A DNA stretch of 5,378 nucleotides from an uncultured Alphaproteobacteria bacterium (lineage in GTDB: Bacteria; Pseudomonadota; Alphaproteobacteria; CAKMZR01), in the NCBI GenBank assembly GCA_929200455.1, contig CAKMZR010000044.1:5333-10710 (forward strand). Direction: 5' to 3'. A model generated the notes under the pieces. The model was not told the DNA's origin. It saw only the letters and a list, made by a program, of their open reading frames with translations, and searched no databases. The translations under genes and the position numbers were made by a program. Position 1 is the first letter of the stretch; each line of letters starts with the position of its first letter. Shown here one piece after another: positions 1 to 5,378 of this stretch.

Positions 1-1259
1 GCGGCTTCGCTCATGAGTCGTTCGACATTTCCGCCAGCGGCGGCTTTTGCGATGGCATCGGAGAGGATATTTCCGATTTCTGACCATTCACTGATTTGAG
101 GCATGATGCCAGATTCTTTTAGGGAGTCCCAAGCGGCGTATTGAATATGGTTGTTGGCATTATTGATCTCTGGGTCTTTTAGGGAAGAGATGTGGGTGAC
201 GACGTTATTGACGATGGTTTTTCCTTCGACTTCTCGTTCGATGGCGTTCGCTTTTTCTATTTTGGGGTTGGAGAGCCATTTGAGGAATTCCCAAGCGGCT
301 TCTTGATTTTCTGAGTATGAAGAGATGGCGAAGGGCATGGAGATGGCGTATGTTTTTGTGTTTCCTTGATAGGAAGGCATTGCGACGAATCCGACTTGGT
401 CTTTTGTGAGGATGGAATTTTTGGGGTTATAGAATTCGGAGTAAGCCCACGACCAGAAGGGGATCATGGCGGATTTTCCTTGGGAGAAAGATTGTCGAGC
501 ATCGTGTTCGGCGAAAGCGAGGGAGTTTGGGTTTGTGATTTTGTGAGTGGTGTGTAAGGCGATGTAGTCTTCGGTAGCTTTGATGGCCTTGGCGGAAGTC
601 CAAGCGGCGGTTCCGTTGTCGTTGAATATTTTTTCTCCTGCAGCCCATAGGAAGTTGAGCCATACGTTGAGATTTTGGAGGTTTCCGTTGTTGCCGTAGT
701 AGAGGGCGAGGGGAGCGATTCCTGGATATTTTGTTTTGAGGGTTTTCCCGAGAGTGATAATGCCTTCCCAAGTTTTTGGAGGTTGAGGGATGAGGTCTTT
801 TCTGTAGAAGAGGAGTTGAGCGTGTGCCCGAAGGGGGAAGCCGTATGTTTTCCCTTGGTATTGAGCCGCAAGAGCAAAAGCTTGAGGGTATCTTTCCATG
901 GATATGTCATCGCGTGCGAGGAGGTCGTCGATGGGGCGTAGCCAATATGCTTGAGAGGGCCCCCAGCTGTCGAGGTAATTGACGACGTCGAAAGATCCGT
1001 CGGCGTTGATACCTTCTGAGGTGATTTTTTCTTTTAGGTTGACGAAGGGGACGAAAGTCCACTTGGTTTTGATTCCTGTGAGTTCTGTGAATTCTTTATC
1101 GCGGAGCATGAGTCCGTTGAATTGGGGGGAGAGGACGCTGAGGATATTGAGCGTTGTGCCGGCGAAGGGTTTGTATGGTTCTTGAGCGGTTCCGGCAAGG
1201 GGAGATACTCCCAAGGCGTAGAAGAAGAGGAGCAACAAGAGTCTGGAGACTTTGTCCAT
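1..1259 (-). CDS. Family-1 extracellular solute-binding protein (sugar-type ABC importer), 3' end outside window
   Basis: Likely the periplasmic capture protein of a carbohydrate-type ABC importer. The frame is open for 419 codons from ATG at 1259 to the left edge and has no stop inside the window. Residues 1-25 look like a signal peptide: MDKVSR, then a Leu/Phe-rich core, then LAGTAQ as a probable cleavage region. The mature part has the family-1 (SBP_bac_1) layout. It shows TTLNILSVLSP as the first strand (35-45), FTELTGIKTKW (57-67), DVVNYLDSW (91-99), GKTYGFPLRAHAQLLFYRKDL (136-156, the hinge region), PKTWEGIITLGKTLK (161-175), FSQGKSAMIPFWSW (258-271), and AAWEFLKWLSNP near residues 321-332. 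Family members are usually about 410-440 residues, so probably only some 10-20 residues are missing. The start is supported by the signal peptide and by GGGAAG six bases upstream; no earlier in-frame ATG was seen in the upstream codons. It is divergent from tauA. Codons end mostly in C or A, unlike the G/T-ending codons of the plus-strand genes. The substrate (sugar, polyol or glycerol phosphate) cannot be read from the sequence. Confidence 0.88.
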   Translation of the reverse strand, partial: MDKVSRLLLLLFFYALGVSPLAGTAQEPYKPFAGTTLNILSVLSPQFNGLMLRDKEFTELTGIKTKWTFVPFVNLKEKITSEGINADGSFDVVNYLDSWGPSQAYWLRPIDDLLARDDISMERYPQAFALAAQYQGKTYGFPLRAHAQLLFYRKDLIPQPPKTWEGIITLGKTLKTKYPGIAPLALYYGNNGNLQNLNVWLNFLWAAGEKIFNDNGTAAWTSAKAIKATEDYIALHTTHKITNPNSLAFAEHDARQSFSQGKSAMIPFWSWAYSEFYNPKNSILTKDQVGFVAMPSYQGNTKTYAISMPFAISSYSENQEAAWEFLKWLSNPKIEKANAIEREVEGKTIVNNVVTHISSLKDPEINNANNHIQYAAWDSLKESGIMPQISEWSEIGNILSDAIAKAAAGGNVERLMSEA

Positions 1260-1265
1260 GATGCA

Positions 1266-1271
1266 CTTCCC
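1266..1271 (-). promoter_or_regulatory. Weak Shine-Dalgarno for the minus-strand binding-protein gene
   Basis: On the minus strand GGGAAG lies six bases before the ATG at 1259. It is an imperfect match to the anti-Shine-Dalgarno sequence but is well spaced, and it supports the start that gives a proper signal peptide. Another upstream ATG (around 1283) is in a different frame. Confidence 0.45.
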
Positions 1272-1367
1272 AATTTGTTCATGAAAATTTTGCATTTGCG
1301 TGTGTTCTGAGAGGATAACATTTTTTTGGCGAGAAGGTAAGGGTATTCTTGAAGGTGTGAAATTATC

Positions 1368-1396
1368 TTGACATTTTGAAGCGTGGAGGTTTAGGG
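1368..1396 (+). promoter_or_regulatory. Candidate promoter for tauA: perfect -35, poor -10
   Basis: TTGACA at 1368-1373 is an exact sigma-70-type -35 hexamer on the plus strand, about 100 bases before the tauA start. The matching -10 is weak: TTTAGG at 1390-1395 (16-base spacer) matches TATAAT at only three positions. Alphaproteobacterial -10 elements are often loose, so this may still be the promoter, but a chance hexamer is possible. The distance would leave a 5' leader of roughly 70 bases. Confidence 0.3.
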
Positions 1397-1462
1397 TGTG
1401 GATTGGTTTCCTCTTGTGGGGGATTGAGAGGAGTCGGGGGAGTTTTTGAATGATTAATGAAA

Positions 1463-1467
1463 GGGAG
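1463..1467 (+). promoter_or_regulatory. Shine-Dalgarno that selects the second ATG of tauA
   Basis: AAGGGAG ends at 1467. The first ATG (1470) is only two bases downstream, too close for normal initiation. The second ATG (1476, two codons later) sits eight bases downstream and is the better start. Confidence 0.6.
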
Positions 1468-1475
1468 CGATGAAG

Positions 1476-2447
1476 ATGAAGAGTTTGATAGCGATGTTTG
1501 CTGTATTTGCAAGTTTTGTGAGTTTTGCGAGTGCGGCGGATGAGGTAACGGTTGCGTATTTTCTTCAGTGGCCAACACCGAATCAAGTGGCACAAATTGA
1601 AGAGACGTATGACAAAGAGATGGGGGTAAAGGTGAAGTGGGTAGCGTTTGACACGGGAGTCGCGATGTCAGCGGCGATGGCATCCGGAGATGTGGACATA
1701 GCGTATTCTCAGGGCGTGTCACCATTTGTGATAGCGGTATCGCAAGGTTTGCCGATAAAGACGGTGGGCGTTGCGGTGTCTTATGCGGACAACGATAATT
1801 GCGTGGTGCACCGAGATGCGGGCATTACGAAGGCGAACGCAAGTGCGTTGGAAGGCAAGAAGGTTGCGGTACCTTTTGGTACGGTTCCGTACTACAAGGT
1901 TCTGCGTCAATTTTCGCACTTGGGAGTGGATCACAATAAGGTTAATTTGATTGATCTTGCTCCTCCTGACGGAGCGGCGGCGTTGTCTCGTGGAGACGTA
2001 GCGATGGCCTGTGGTTGGGGCGGAGCCTTTGCGGAGATGAAGAAGTACGGCAAGGTACTTATGACTCCGGCTGAGCTTGCGGACATTGGCGTATTTGTGT
2101 TTGATGTGATCTCGGTGACGAATTCTTTTGCGAAGTCACATCCTGACTTGTTGGTGAAGTTTCTCAAAGTGACGGAAGATGCGAACAATGCTTATGCACG
2201 GAACCCGAAGAAGTATCTTCCGACGATAGCGAAAGCGGCTGAAATGGATGAAGCGGCGACCTTGGACAACTTGAACAAGTTTGAGTTTCCGACGAAGAAG
2301 GAGCAGCTTGAGAAGTGGATGAACGGGAGTGTCTCGGAGTTTTACTCTGCGGTTGCGGATGTGCTTAAAGGTTCTGGAGATATTCCGAAGACTTTGAAAG
2401 ACTACAGCGTGACGGTAGACTCATCTTACCTGAAAAAGGTTCGTTGA
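1476..2447 (+). CDS. tauA: Taurine/sulfonate ABC transporter periplasmic binding protein (TauA family)
   Basis: Periplasmic binding protein of the nitrate/sulfonate/taurine (NitT/TauT) class, predicted to bind taurine or a related sulfonate and deliver it to TauBC. It has 323 residues from ATG 1476 (325 from ATG 1470), close to E. coli TauA. Residues 1-21 form a signal peptide ending SFASAA before DEVTVAYF. Compared with E. coli TauA as I remember it, matching blocks are VTVAYF (24-29), WVAFDTG (55-61), SGDVDIAY with SPFVIAVSQG (70-91), GKKVAVPFGTVPYYKVLR (128-144, the ligand-site and hinge area), APPDGAAALSRGDVAMACGWG (162-182), YGKVLM (191-196), and FAKSHPDLLVKFLK (218-231). The only two cysteines are C109 and C179, both in the mature protein; E. 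coli TauA has none. The gene is followed by tauB and tauC in the same direction, which supports the role. Taurine is the family-based guess; another alkanesulfonate cannot be excluded. Confidence 0.85.
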   Translation: MKSLIAMFAVFASFVSFASAADEVTVAYFLQWPTPNQVAQIEETYDKEMGVKVKWVAFDTGVAMSAAMASGDVDIAYSQGVSPFVIAVSQGLPIKTVGVAVSYADNDNCVVHRDAGITKANASALEGKKVAVPFGTVPYYKVLRQFSHLGVDHNKVNLIDLAPPDGAAALSRGDVAMACGWGGAFAEMKKYGKVLMTPAELADIGVFVFDVISVTNSFAKSHPDLLVKFLKVTEDANNAYARNPKKYLPTIAKAAEMDEAATLDNLNKFEFPTKKEQLEKWMNGSVSEFYSAVADVLKGSGDIPKTLKDYSVTVDSSYLKKVR

Positions 2448-2572
2448 GGCTCTTGGAAATTGGCGAATGAGTGGGGGATGTATCTTGAGAGGTATATCTG
2501 GGGTGGGCATCGCATTTGGGGTTAGGTTATTGAGGGGGAAGAAGGGGTTTGGTGGGAGTGTAGGAGTTGTCT
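2448..2572 (+). other. G-rich gap between tauA and tauB
   Basis: This 125-bp stretch is unusually long for a tauA-tauB junction, where the genes tend to be close, and is much longer than the 11-bp tauB-tauC gap. I see no hairpin followed by T's, no recognisable promoter pair and no small open frame with a good ribosome site. Its composition is extreme: by hand count 2461-2580 has 55 G against 8 C, and 2514-2570 has no C at all. It ends in the tauB ribosome-binding site. It may be spacer shaped by mutation bias, or a leader that sets the TauA:TauB ratio. Confidence 0.6.
2563..2566 (+). promoter_or_regulatory. Shine-Dalgarno that selects the GTG start of tauB
   Basis: GGAG directly abuts a possible TTG start at 2567 (zero spacing) but lies six bases before an in-frame GTG at 2573. 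Normal spacing therefore favours GTG 2573, making the protein two residues shorter. Confidence 0.65.
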
Positions 2573-3367
2573 GTGCAAGGACTTAATATTAGTGGCGTAT
2601 CCATGGTTTATGAGTTGCCCAATGGGGTGAAGGTGGAGGCTCTTAGTGATGTAAATTTCTCTTTAGAGCCAGGTGCGGTTTTGAGTGTATTGGGTCCGTC
2701 CGGGTGTGGTAAGACGACGTTATTGAACATATTGGCTGGATTTTTGGCACCGACGCAGGGAGAAGTGATCTTGAACGGTCACCCGATAGAGGGTCCGGAT
2801 GCGGAGCGCGGTATGGTTTTTCAGCAGGGCGCGCTTTTTGAGTGGTTGACGGTATCTGAGAATGTAGGATTTGGTCCTGCGATGAAGGGTATGAGCAAGA
2901 AGGAGGTGAAGGAGAAGGTGGAGAGTTGGCTTGTGACGGTGGGCCTTCAAGATTTTGGGGATAAGGCGGTGTATGAGTTGTCTGGTGGTATGCAGCAGAG
3001 GGTGGCGTTGGCGCGTTGTTTGGCGAATGATCCTGATTTGATATTGATGGATGAGCCGTTGGGAGCGTTGGATGCGTTGACTCGGGAGAAGATGCAGAGT
3101 CTTATATTGAAGCTTTGGAAGGAGACGGGAAAGACGATTATCGTGATTACGCATTCTGTGGAGGAGGCGTTATTTTTGGGACAGAAACTGTTTGTGATGG
3201 CGCCTCGTCCCGGTCGGATAGAGAAGCGATATAATCTTCCTTTTGCGGAGCGTGGATTGGTAGAGGATCCACGAAGTATTAAGACGGAGCCCGAGTTTAT
3301 AGAGGTTCGCGAGGAGGTATTGTCGATGATATGGGGTATGGAAGAGCAGATTATGGGACAATTATAA
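2573..3367 (+). CDS. tauB: Taurine/sulfonate ABC transporter ATP-binding subunit (TauB family)
   Basis: Cytoplasmic ATPase that should dimerise on the permease and power import. It has 264 residues from GTG 2573, close to the roughly 255 of E. coli TauB. All nucleotide-binding motifs look intact (numbered from GTG): Walker A GPSGCGKTT at 41-49, Q-loop glutamine in VFQQ at about 84, ABC signature LSGGMQQR at 136-143, Walker B LILMDEP at 156-162 with the catalytic Glu, D-loop GALD just after, and the switch histidine in ITHSVEEA at about 194. The block IEGPDAERGMVFQ and the C-terminal RSIKTEPEFIEVREEVL closely resemble TauB as I remember it, and separate it from generic ABC ATPases. The tail after the H-loop has no added regulatory domain. 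The stop is 11 bases before the permease start, so translation of the two is probably coupled. Confidence 0.9.
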   Translation: MQGLNISGVSMVYELPNGVKVEALSDVNFSLEPGAVLSVLGPSGCGKTTLLNILAGFLAPTQGEVILNGHPIEGPDAERGMVFQQGALFEWLTVSENVGFGPAMKGMSKKEVKEKVESWLVTVGLQDFGDKAVYELSGGMQQRVALARCLANDPDLILMDEPLGALDALTREKMQSLILKLWKETGKTIIVITHSVEEALFLGQKLFVMAPRPGRIEKRYNLPFAERGLVEDPRSIKTEPEFIEVREEVLSMIWGMEEQIMGQL

Positions 3368-3373
3368 GGGAGA
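3368..3373 (+). promoter_or_regulatory. Shine-Dalgarno that selects the tauC start
   Basis: GGGAGA begins immediately after the tauB stop codon and ends five bases before ATG 3379. An earlier in-frame ATG at 3331 would overlap tauB by 37 bases and would add 16 polar residues, so 3379 is preferred. Confidence 0.75.
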
Positions 3374-3378
3374 GACAG

Positions 3379-4257
3379 ATGGAAGAAGGAAGGGCTGGAG
3401 ATAAGGGGGATGGATTGCTGAAGAGATTGTTTGGTATGGGTTCGTGGGGAGAGAACAGCCGCAAGACGGTGACGTTTGGAGATGCGGGAGCGGTGACTGG
3501 GGGTCGTGTCTACAGTGTGTTTGCGGTATTATTTTTGTTTGTTCTGTGGTTTGTTTCGAGTGCGTACCAGTGGGTGAATCCTATATTTTGGCCTAGTCCT
3601 TTGGCGGTGTGGGAGCAGTTTGTAGACATATTGTTTACGGGTTATCGTCGTTTTACGCTTTGGGAGCATATAGGTTGGAGTCTTTATAGGATTCTTCTTG
3701 GTTTTGGATTTGGTTGTTTGGTGGGTATTCCGCTTGGATTTGCGATGGGTTTATCGAATGTGGTGCGAGGGATATGTGATCCGGTAGTTGAGTTTTTCCG
3801 TCCTATTCCGCCACTGGCATTTATCCCGTTGGTGATTATATGGTCGGGAATAGGCGAGCGTTCTAAGATACTTTTGCTGTTTTTGGCGGCGTTATGGATT
3901 ATGGCGATAGCGGCACGTTCTGGTGTTTCGAGTGTGAGGCTATCGAAGATTCACGCGGCTTATTCGCTTGGTGCGAGCAAGTTTCAGGTTTTGCGTTATG
4001 TGATACTTCCGAATGCACTTCCTGAGATTTTCATAGGTATGAGGGTAGCGATGGGCGTGTGTTGGGGAACGGTTGTGGCTGCAGAGCTTGTGGCGGCGGA
4101 GTCTGGAGTTGGGTTTATGATTATGGCGGCGAGTCGTTTTATGACGACGGATGTTGTGGTATTGGGTATTGTAATTATAGGATTGATAGGATATGGAATA
4201 GACATCCTGATGAGGATTCTTGAGAACTATCTTGTTCCTTGGAAGGGTAAGGGATAG
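3379..4257 (+). CDS. tauC: Taurine/sulfonate ABC transporter permease (TauC family)
   Basis: Inner-membrane permease of the BPD_transp_1 / NitT-TauT class. It should form the translocation path as a homodimer, since only one permease gene is present in the operon. It has 292 residues from ATG 3379. An N-terminal charged cytoplasmic segment of about 43 residues (Gly- and Lys/Arg-rich) precedes TM1 (about 44-61). Further hydrophobic segments lie near 104-124, 145-156, 163-180, 217-238 and 257-275. The conserved EAA loop, which docks on the ATPase, is AAYSLGASKFQVLRYVILP at 193-211, followed by NALPEIF. Blocks strongly like E. coli TauC as I remember it are GIPLGFAMGLSNVVRGICDP (116-134), EFFRPIPPLAFIPLVIIWSG (138-157), and ERSKILL. 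The C-terminus LVPWKGKG corresponds to the PWHG end of TauC. The gene lies 11 bp after tauB and 49 bp before the next binding-protein gene. Confidence 0.9.
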   Translation: MEEGRAGDKGDGLLKRLFGMGSWGENSRKTVTFGDAGAVTGGRVYSVFAVLFLFVLWFVSSAYQWVNPIFWPSPLAVWEQFVDILFTGYRRFTLWEHIGWSLYRILLGFGFGCLVGIPLGFAMGLSNVVRGICDPVVEFFRPIPPLAFIPLVIIWSGIGERSKILLLFLAALWIMAIAARSGVSSVRLSKIHAAYSLGASKFQVLRYVILPNALPEIFIGMRVAMGVCWGTVVAAELVAAESGVGFMIMAASRFMTTDVVVLGIVIIGLIGYGIDILMRILENYLVPWKGKG

Positions 4258-4270
4258 GGTGATGGGAGTG

Positions 4271-4307
4271 GGAAAAGAGGAAAGAAGTAAAGGAAAGAGG
4301 TAAAGAA
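4271..4307 (+). repeat. Imperfect direct repeat in a purine-rich leader
   Basis: GGAAAAGAGGAAAGAA (4271-4286) recurs 21 bases later as GGAAAGAGGTAAAGAA (4292-4307). The two differ by one deleted A and one inserted T. Each copy contains AGAGG, but only the second is followed by a start codon, at 4307. The first may be a leftover duplication or an extra ribosome-docking sequence. The repeat is short and low in complexity, so chance is possible. Confidence 0.4.
4296..4300 (+). promoter_or_regulatory. Ribosome-binding site of the downstream binding-protein gene
   Basis: AGAGG lies six bases before ATG 4307, which opens a protein with a clear signal peptide. It sits inside a cytosine-free, almost pure purine leader. 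Confidence 0.6.
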
Positions 4308-5378
4308 TGGCACAGTTGAGTCGGTTATTGGGCAAGGTTTGGGTGAGATTTTTGTTTTTTGCGGGATTATTTTTTCTGTTTATTCCGTCTGCGTATGCGG
4401 GTTGCGGAATAGGATCGGGAGAAGTGAAGGTATTATCGAATGATTTTCCTGCGGTGCGAGCTGTGGCGGAAGAGGCGGGCAAGTGTGCTTCTTCTGACGT
4501 AAGATTTGAGTTGAATGCGACGAAGGATCACAAGGATTTGACGGTGGCGGCCCTTACGCCGGATCCGGCGAAGTATTCGGTTGTGATATTGTCGAATGCG
4601 ACGCTTACGCCTCTTTTGAACAAGGGTCTTGTGCGTCCTTTGGATGATTATTTGTCTCTTGTGGGTTCGAAGGTATTGAATACGCAGAAGGTTGTGGTGG
4701 ACGGTAAGGTTGTTGCGATTGCGTTTATGGCGAATGCACAGCATTTTTTCTATCGTCTTGATTTGTTGGAGCAAGCGGGAGTGCAGAAGGTTCCGACGAG
4801 TTACGAGGAGGTATTGTCTGCAGCAGAGGCGTTGAAGTCGAAGGGGGTTTTGGACTATCCTTTGGCGGGTACGTACAAGGCGGGTTGGAATTTGGCGGAA
4901 GAGTTTGTGAACATGTACATGGGTTTTGGTGGAGAATTGTTTGCGAGGGGAAGTGCGGAAGCGTCTGTGAACAATGAGAAGGGTGCACGGGCTCTTGAGA
5001 TGATGAAGTCACTGAGTCGTTATATGAATCCTGATTACTTGACGCATGATTCGAATGCGGTTCAGGCGGAATGGAAGGCTGGTCGTGTGGCGATGACGAA
5101 TCTCTGGGGCAGTCGTGCGAAGGCTTTATTGGACAGTGAAGGTTCTACGGAGGGTGTTGCGGAGAACACGTATCTTTCGTCGGCACCGACGGTGGGAGGG
5201 GGTTCGATCCCTGCGACGACGCTTTGGTGGGATGGATTTTCGATAGCGAGTCATATTTCTGAAGAGGATGCGAAGGCGTCCTTTGATGCGATGATTTATG
5301 GAGCGTCGGACAAGATGGCGAATGCGAATTCGAGTCTTGCGGTGTGGTTGATACCGGGACATATGTCGAGGGAGCGTT
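4307..5378 (+). CDS. Family-1 extracellular solute-binding protein (sugar-type ABC importer), 3' end outside window
   Basis: Probable periplasmic capture protein of a second carbohydrate-type importer. It reads open for 357 codons to the right edge; homologues are usually a little over 400 residues, so the C-terminal part is missing. Residues 1-31 are a long signal peptide with a Phe/Leu-rich core ending PSAYA; AYA fits signal peptidase I. Mature blocks include VKVLSNDFPAVRAV (40-53), KYSVVILSNATLTPLL (89-104), GLVRPLDDYL (107-116), VDGKVVAIAFMANAQHFFYR (131-150), VPTSYEEVLSAAEAL (162-176), AEWKAGRVAMTNLWGSR (254-270), and TTLWWDGFSIA (304-314), in the order typical of SBP_bac_1 proteins. Cys33 and Cys60 could form a disulfide near the mature N-terminus. 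The gene follows tauC by 49 bp in the same direction. It is not expected to serve TauBC, which belong to another importer class, so sugar permease and ATPase genes are expected beyond the edge. The ligand is unknown. Confidence 0.87.
   Translation, partial: MAQLSRLLGKVWVRFLFFAGLFFLFIPSAYAGCGIGSGEVKVLSNDFPAVRAVAEEAGKCASSDVRFELNATKDHKDLTVAALTPDPAKYSVVILSNATLTPLLNKGLVRPLDDYLSLVGSKVLNTQKVVVDGKVVAIAFMANAQHFFYRLDLLEQAGVQKVPTSYEEVLSAAEALKSKGVLDYPLAGTYKAGWNLAEEFVNMYMGFGGELFARGSAEASVNNEKGARALEMMKSLSRYMNPDYLTHDSNAVQAEWKAGRVAMTNLWGSRAKALLDSEGSTEGVAENTYLSSAPTVGGGSIPATTLWWDGFSIASHISEEDAKASFDAMIYGASDKMANANSSLAVWLIPGHMSRER

Larger units (their letters stand above)
1260..1475. other. Divergent intergenic region between two binding-protein genes
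   Basis: This 216-bp spacer separates the minus-strand family-1 binding protein from tauA, so it should carry the promoters for both directions. It holds one good -35-like hexamer on the plus strand (TTGACA at 1368-1373) and a T7-8 run around 1320-1327. The part next to tauA (about 1383-1467) is rich in G and T. I see no convincing operator palindrome, no riboswitch-like structure and no small gene. Confidence 0.7.

Noticed and set aside
464..910. Minus-strand 148-codon frame
   Set aside because: It overlaps the binding-protein gene on the same strand in another frame, and is Ser/Thr/Pro-rich as expected from shifting a C/A-rich coding sequence.
366..1185. Plus-strand open frames (366-557, 675-941, 979-1185) opposite the left binding protein
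   Set aside because: They are antisense to a long open frame with a signal peptide and family-1 blocks, have no convincing ribosome sites, and their products look like low-complexity reading of the opposite strand.
1319..1327. T-run as an intrinsic terminator
   Set aside because: No GC-rich hairpin precedes it, and it lies between divergent genes, where no terminator is expected.
1362..1367. GATAAT (minus strand) as a -10 box for the left binding protein
   Set aside because: It matches the -10 consensus at five positions, but no acceptable -35 hexamer was found 16-18 bases upstream, and it overlaps the edge of the plus-strand -35 candidate.
1349..1387. Direct repeat TTGAAG..GTG..GA (1349-1360 and 1376-1387) as a regulator-binding site
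   Set aside because: Only the TTGAAG core matches without gaps, which is too short to support an operator in T/G-rich sequence.
2500..2556. G-quadruplex as an annotated element
   Set aside because: Four runs of three or more G's can be grouped only with a loop of about 10-12 bases, and G-runs are common here because of the strand bias.
3940..4482. Minus-strand 180-codon frame spanning tauC and the next gene
   Set aside because: It is antisense to two well-supported genes and rich in Asn/His/Arg. It stays open mainly because the C-poor, T/G-rich plus strand seldom makes stops in that frame.
4725..5362. Minus-strand frames 4725-5012 and 5126-5362
   Set aside because: Both are antisense to the right-hand binding protein, with Pro/Ser- or Arg-rich products and no recognisable domain.
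1..5378. Mobile element, CRISPR array, tRNA/rRNA, or a wholly new system
   Set aside because: I saw no transposase, terminal inverted repeats, spaced identical repeats or RNA-gene signature. All genes fit known ABC-importer families.

Overview
The window is a compact cluster of nutrient-uptake genes, most likely from an alphaproteobacterium. This rests on the taurine-type binding protein (positions 1476-2447), which has sequence blocks I remember from Rhodobacterales/Rhodospirillales-type TauA proteins. It also rests on the binding protein at the right edge, which resembles a sugar-binding family I associate with the same group. Both placements come from memory, not from a search. Base composition is intermediate. 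The + strand is G- and T-rich along the whole window whichever way the genes run, so a replication-linked strand bias seems likely, with the + strand as the putative leading strand.

Layout: positions 1-1259 (minus strand) hold an almost complete family-1 (sugar-type) extracellular solute-binding protein gene that runs off the left edge. A 216-bp divergent spacer (1260-1475) separates it from a plus-strand series: tauA-like (1476-2447), a G-rich 125-bp gap, tauB-like ATPase (2573-3367), tauC-like permease (3379-4257), a 49-bp purine-rich leader, and a second family-1 binding protein (4307 to the right edge, truncated). For tauA, tauB and tauC the longest open frame does not begin at the best start. 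Shine-Dalgarno placement favours 1476 (second ATG), 2573 (GTG) and 3379 (ATG).

How they work together: the tau genes encode a complete one-of-each importer. TauA captures a sulfonate such as taurine in the periplasm, TauC forms the channel (as a homodimer in this family), and TauB hydrolyses ATP. The flanking family-1 binding proteins should belong to separate carbohydrate-type importers whose permeases and ATPases would lie outside the window. No taurine-catabolic gene (tauD, tpa, xsc, tauXY) or regulator lies inside the window.

I found no RNA gene, mobile element, CRISPR array or clear intrinsic terminator. The genes are members of known transporter families and I do not see a new kind of system. 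The features most worth a second look are the direction-independent strand skew, the long cytosine-free stretches over two gene junctions, and the cysteine pairs in two of the binding proteins.
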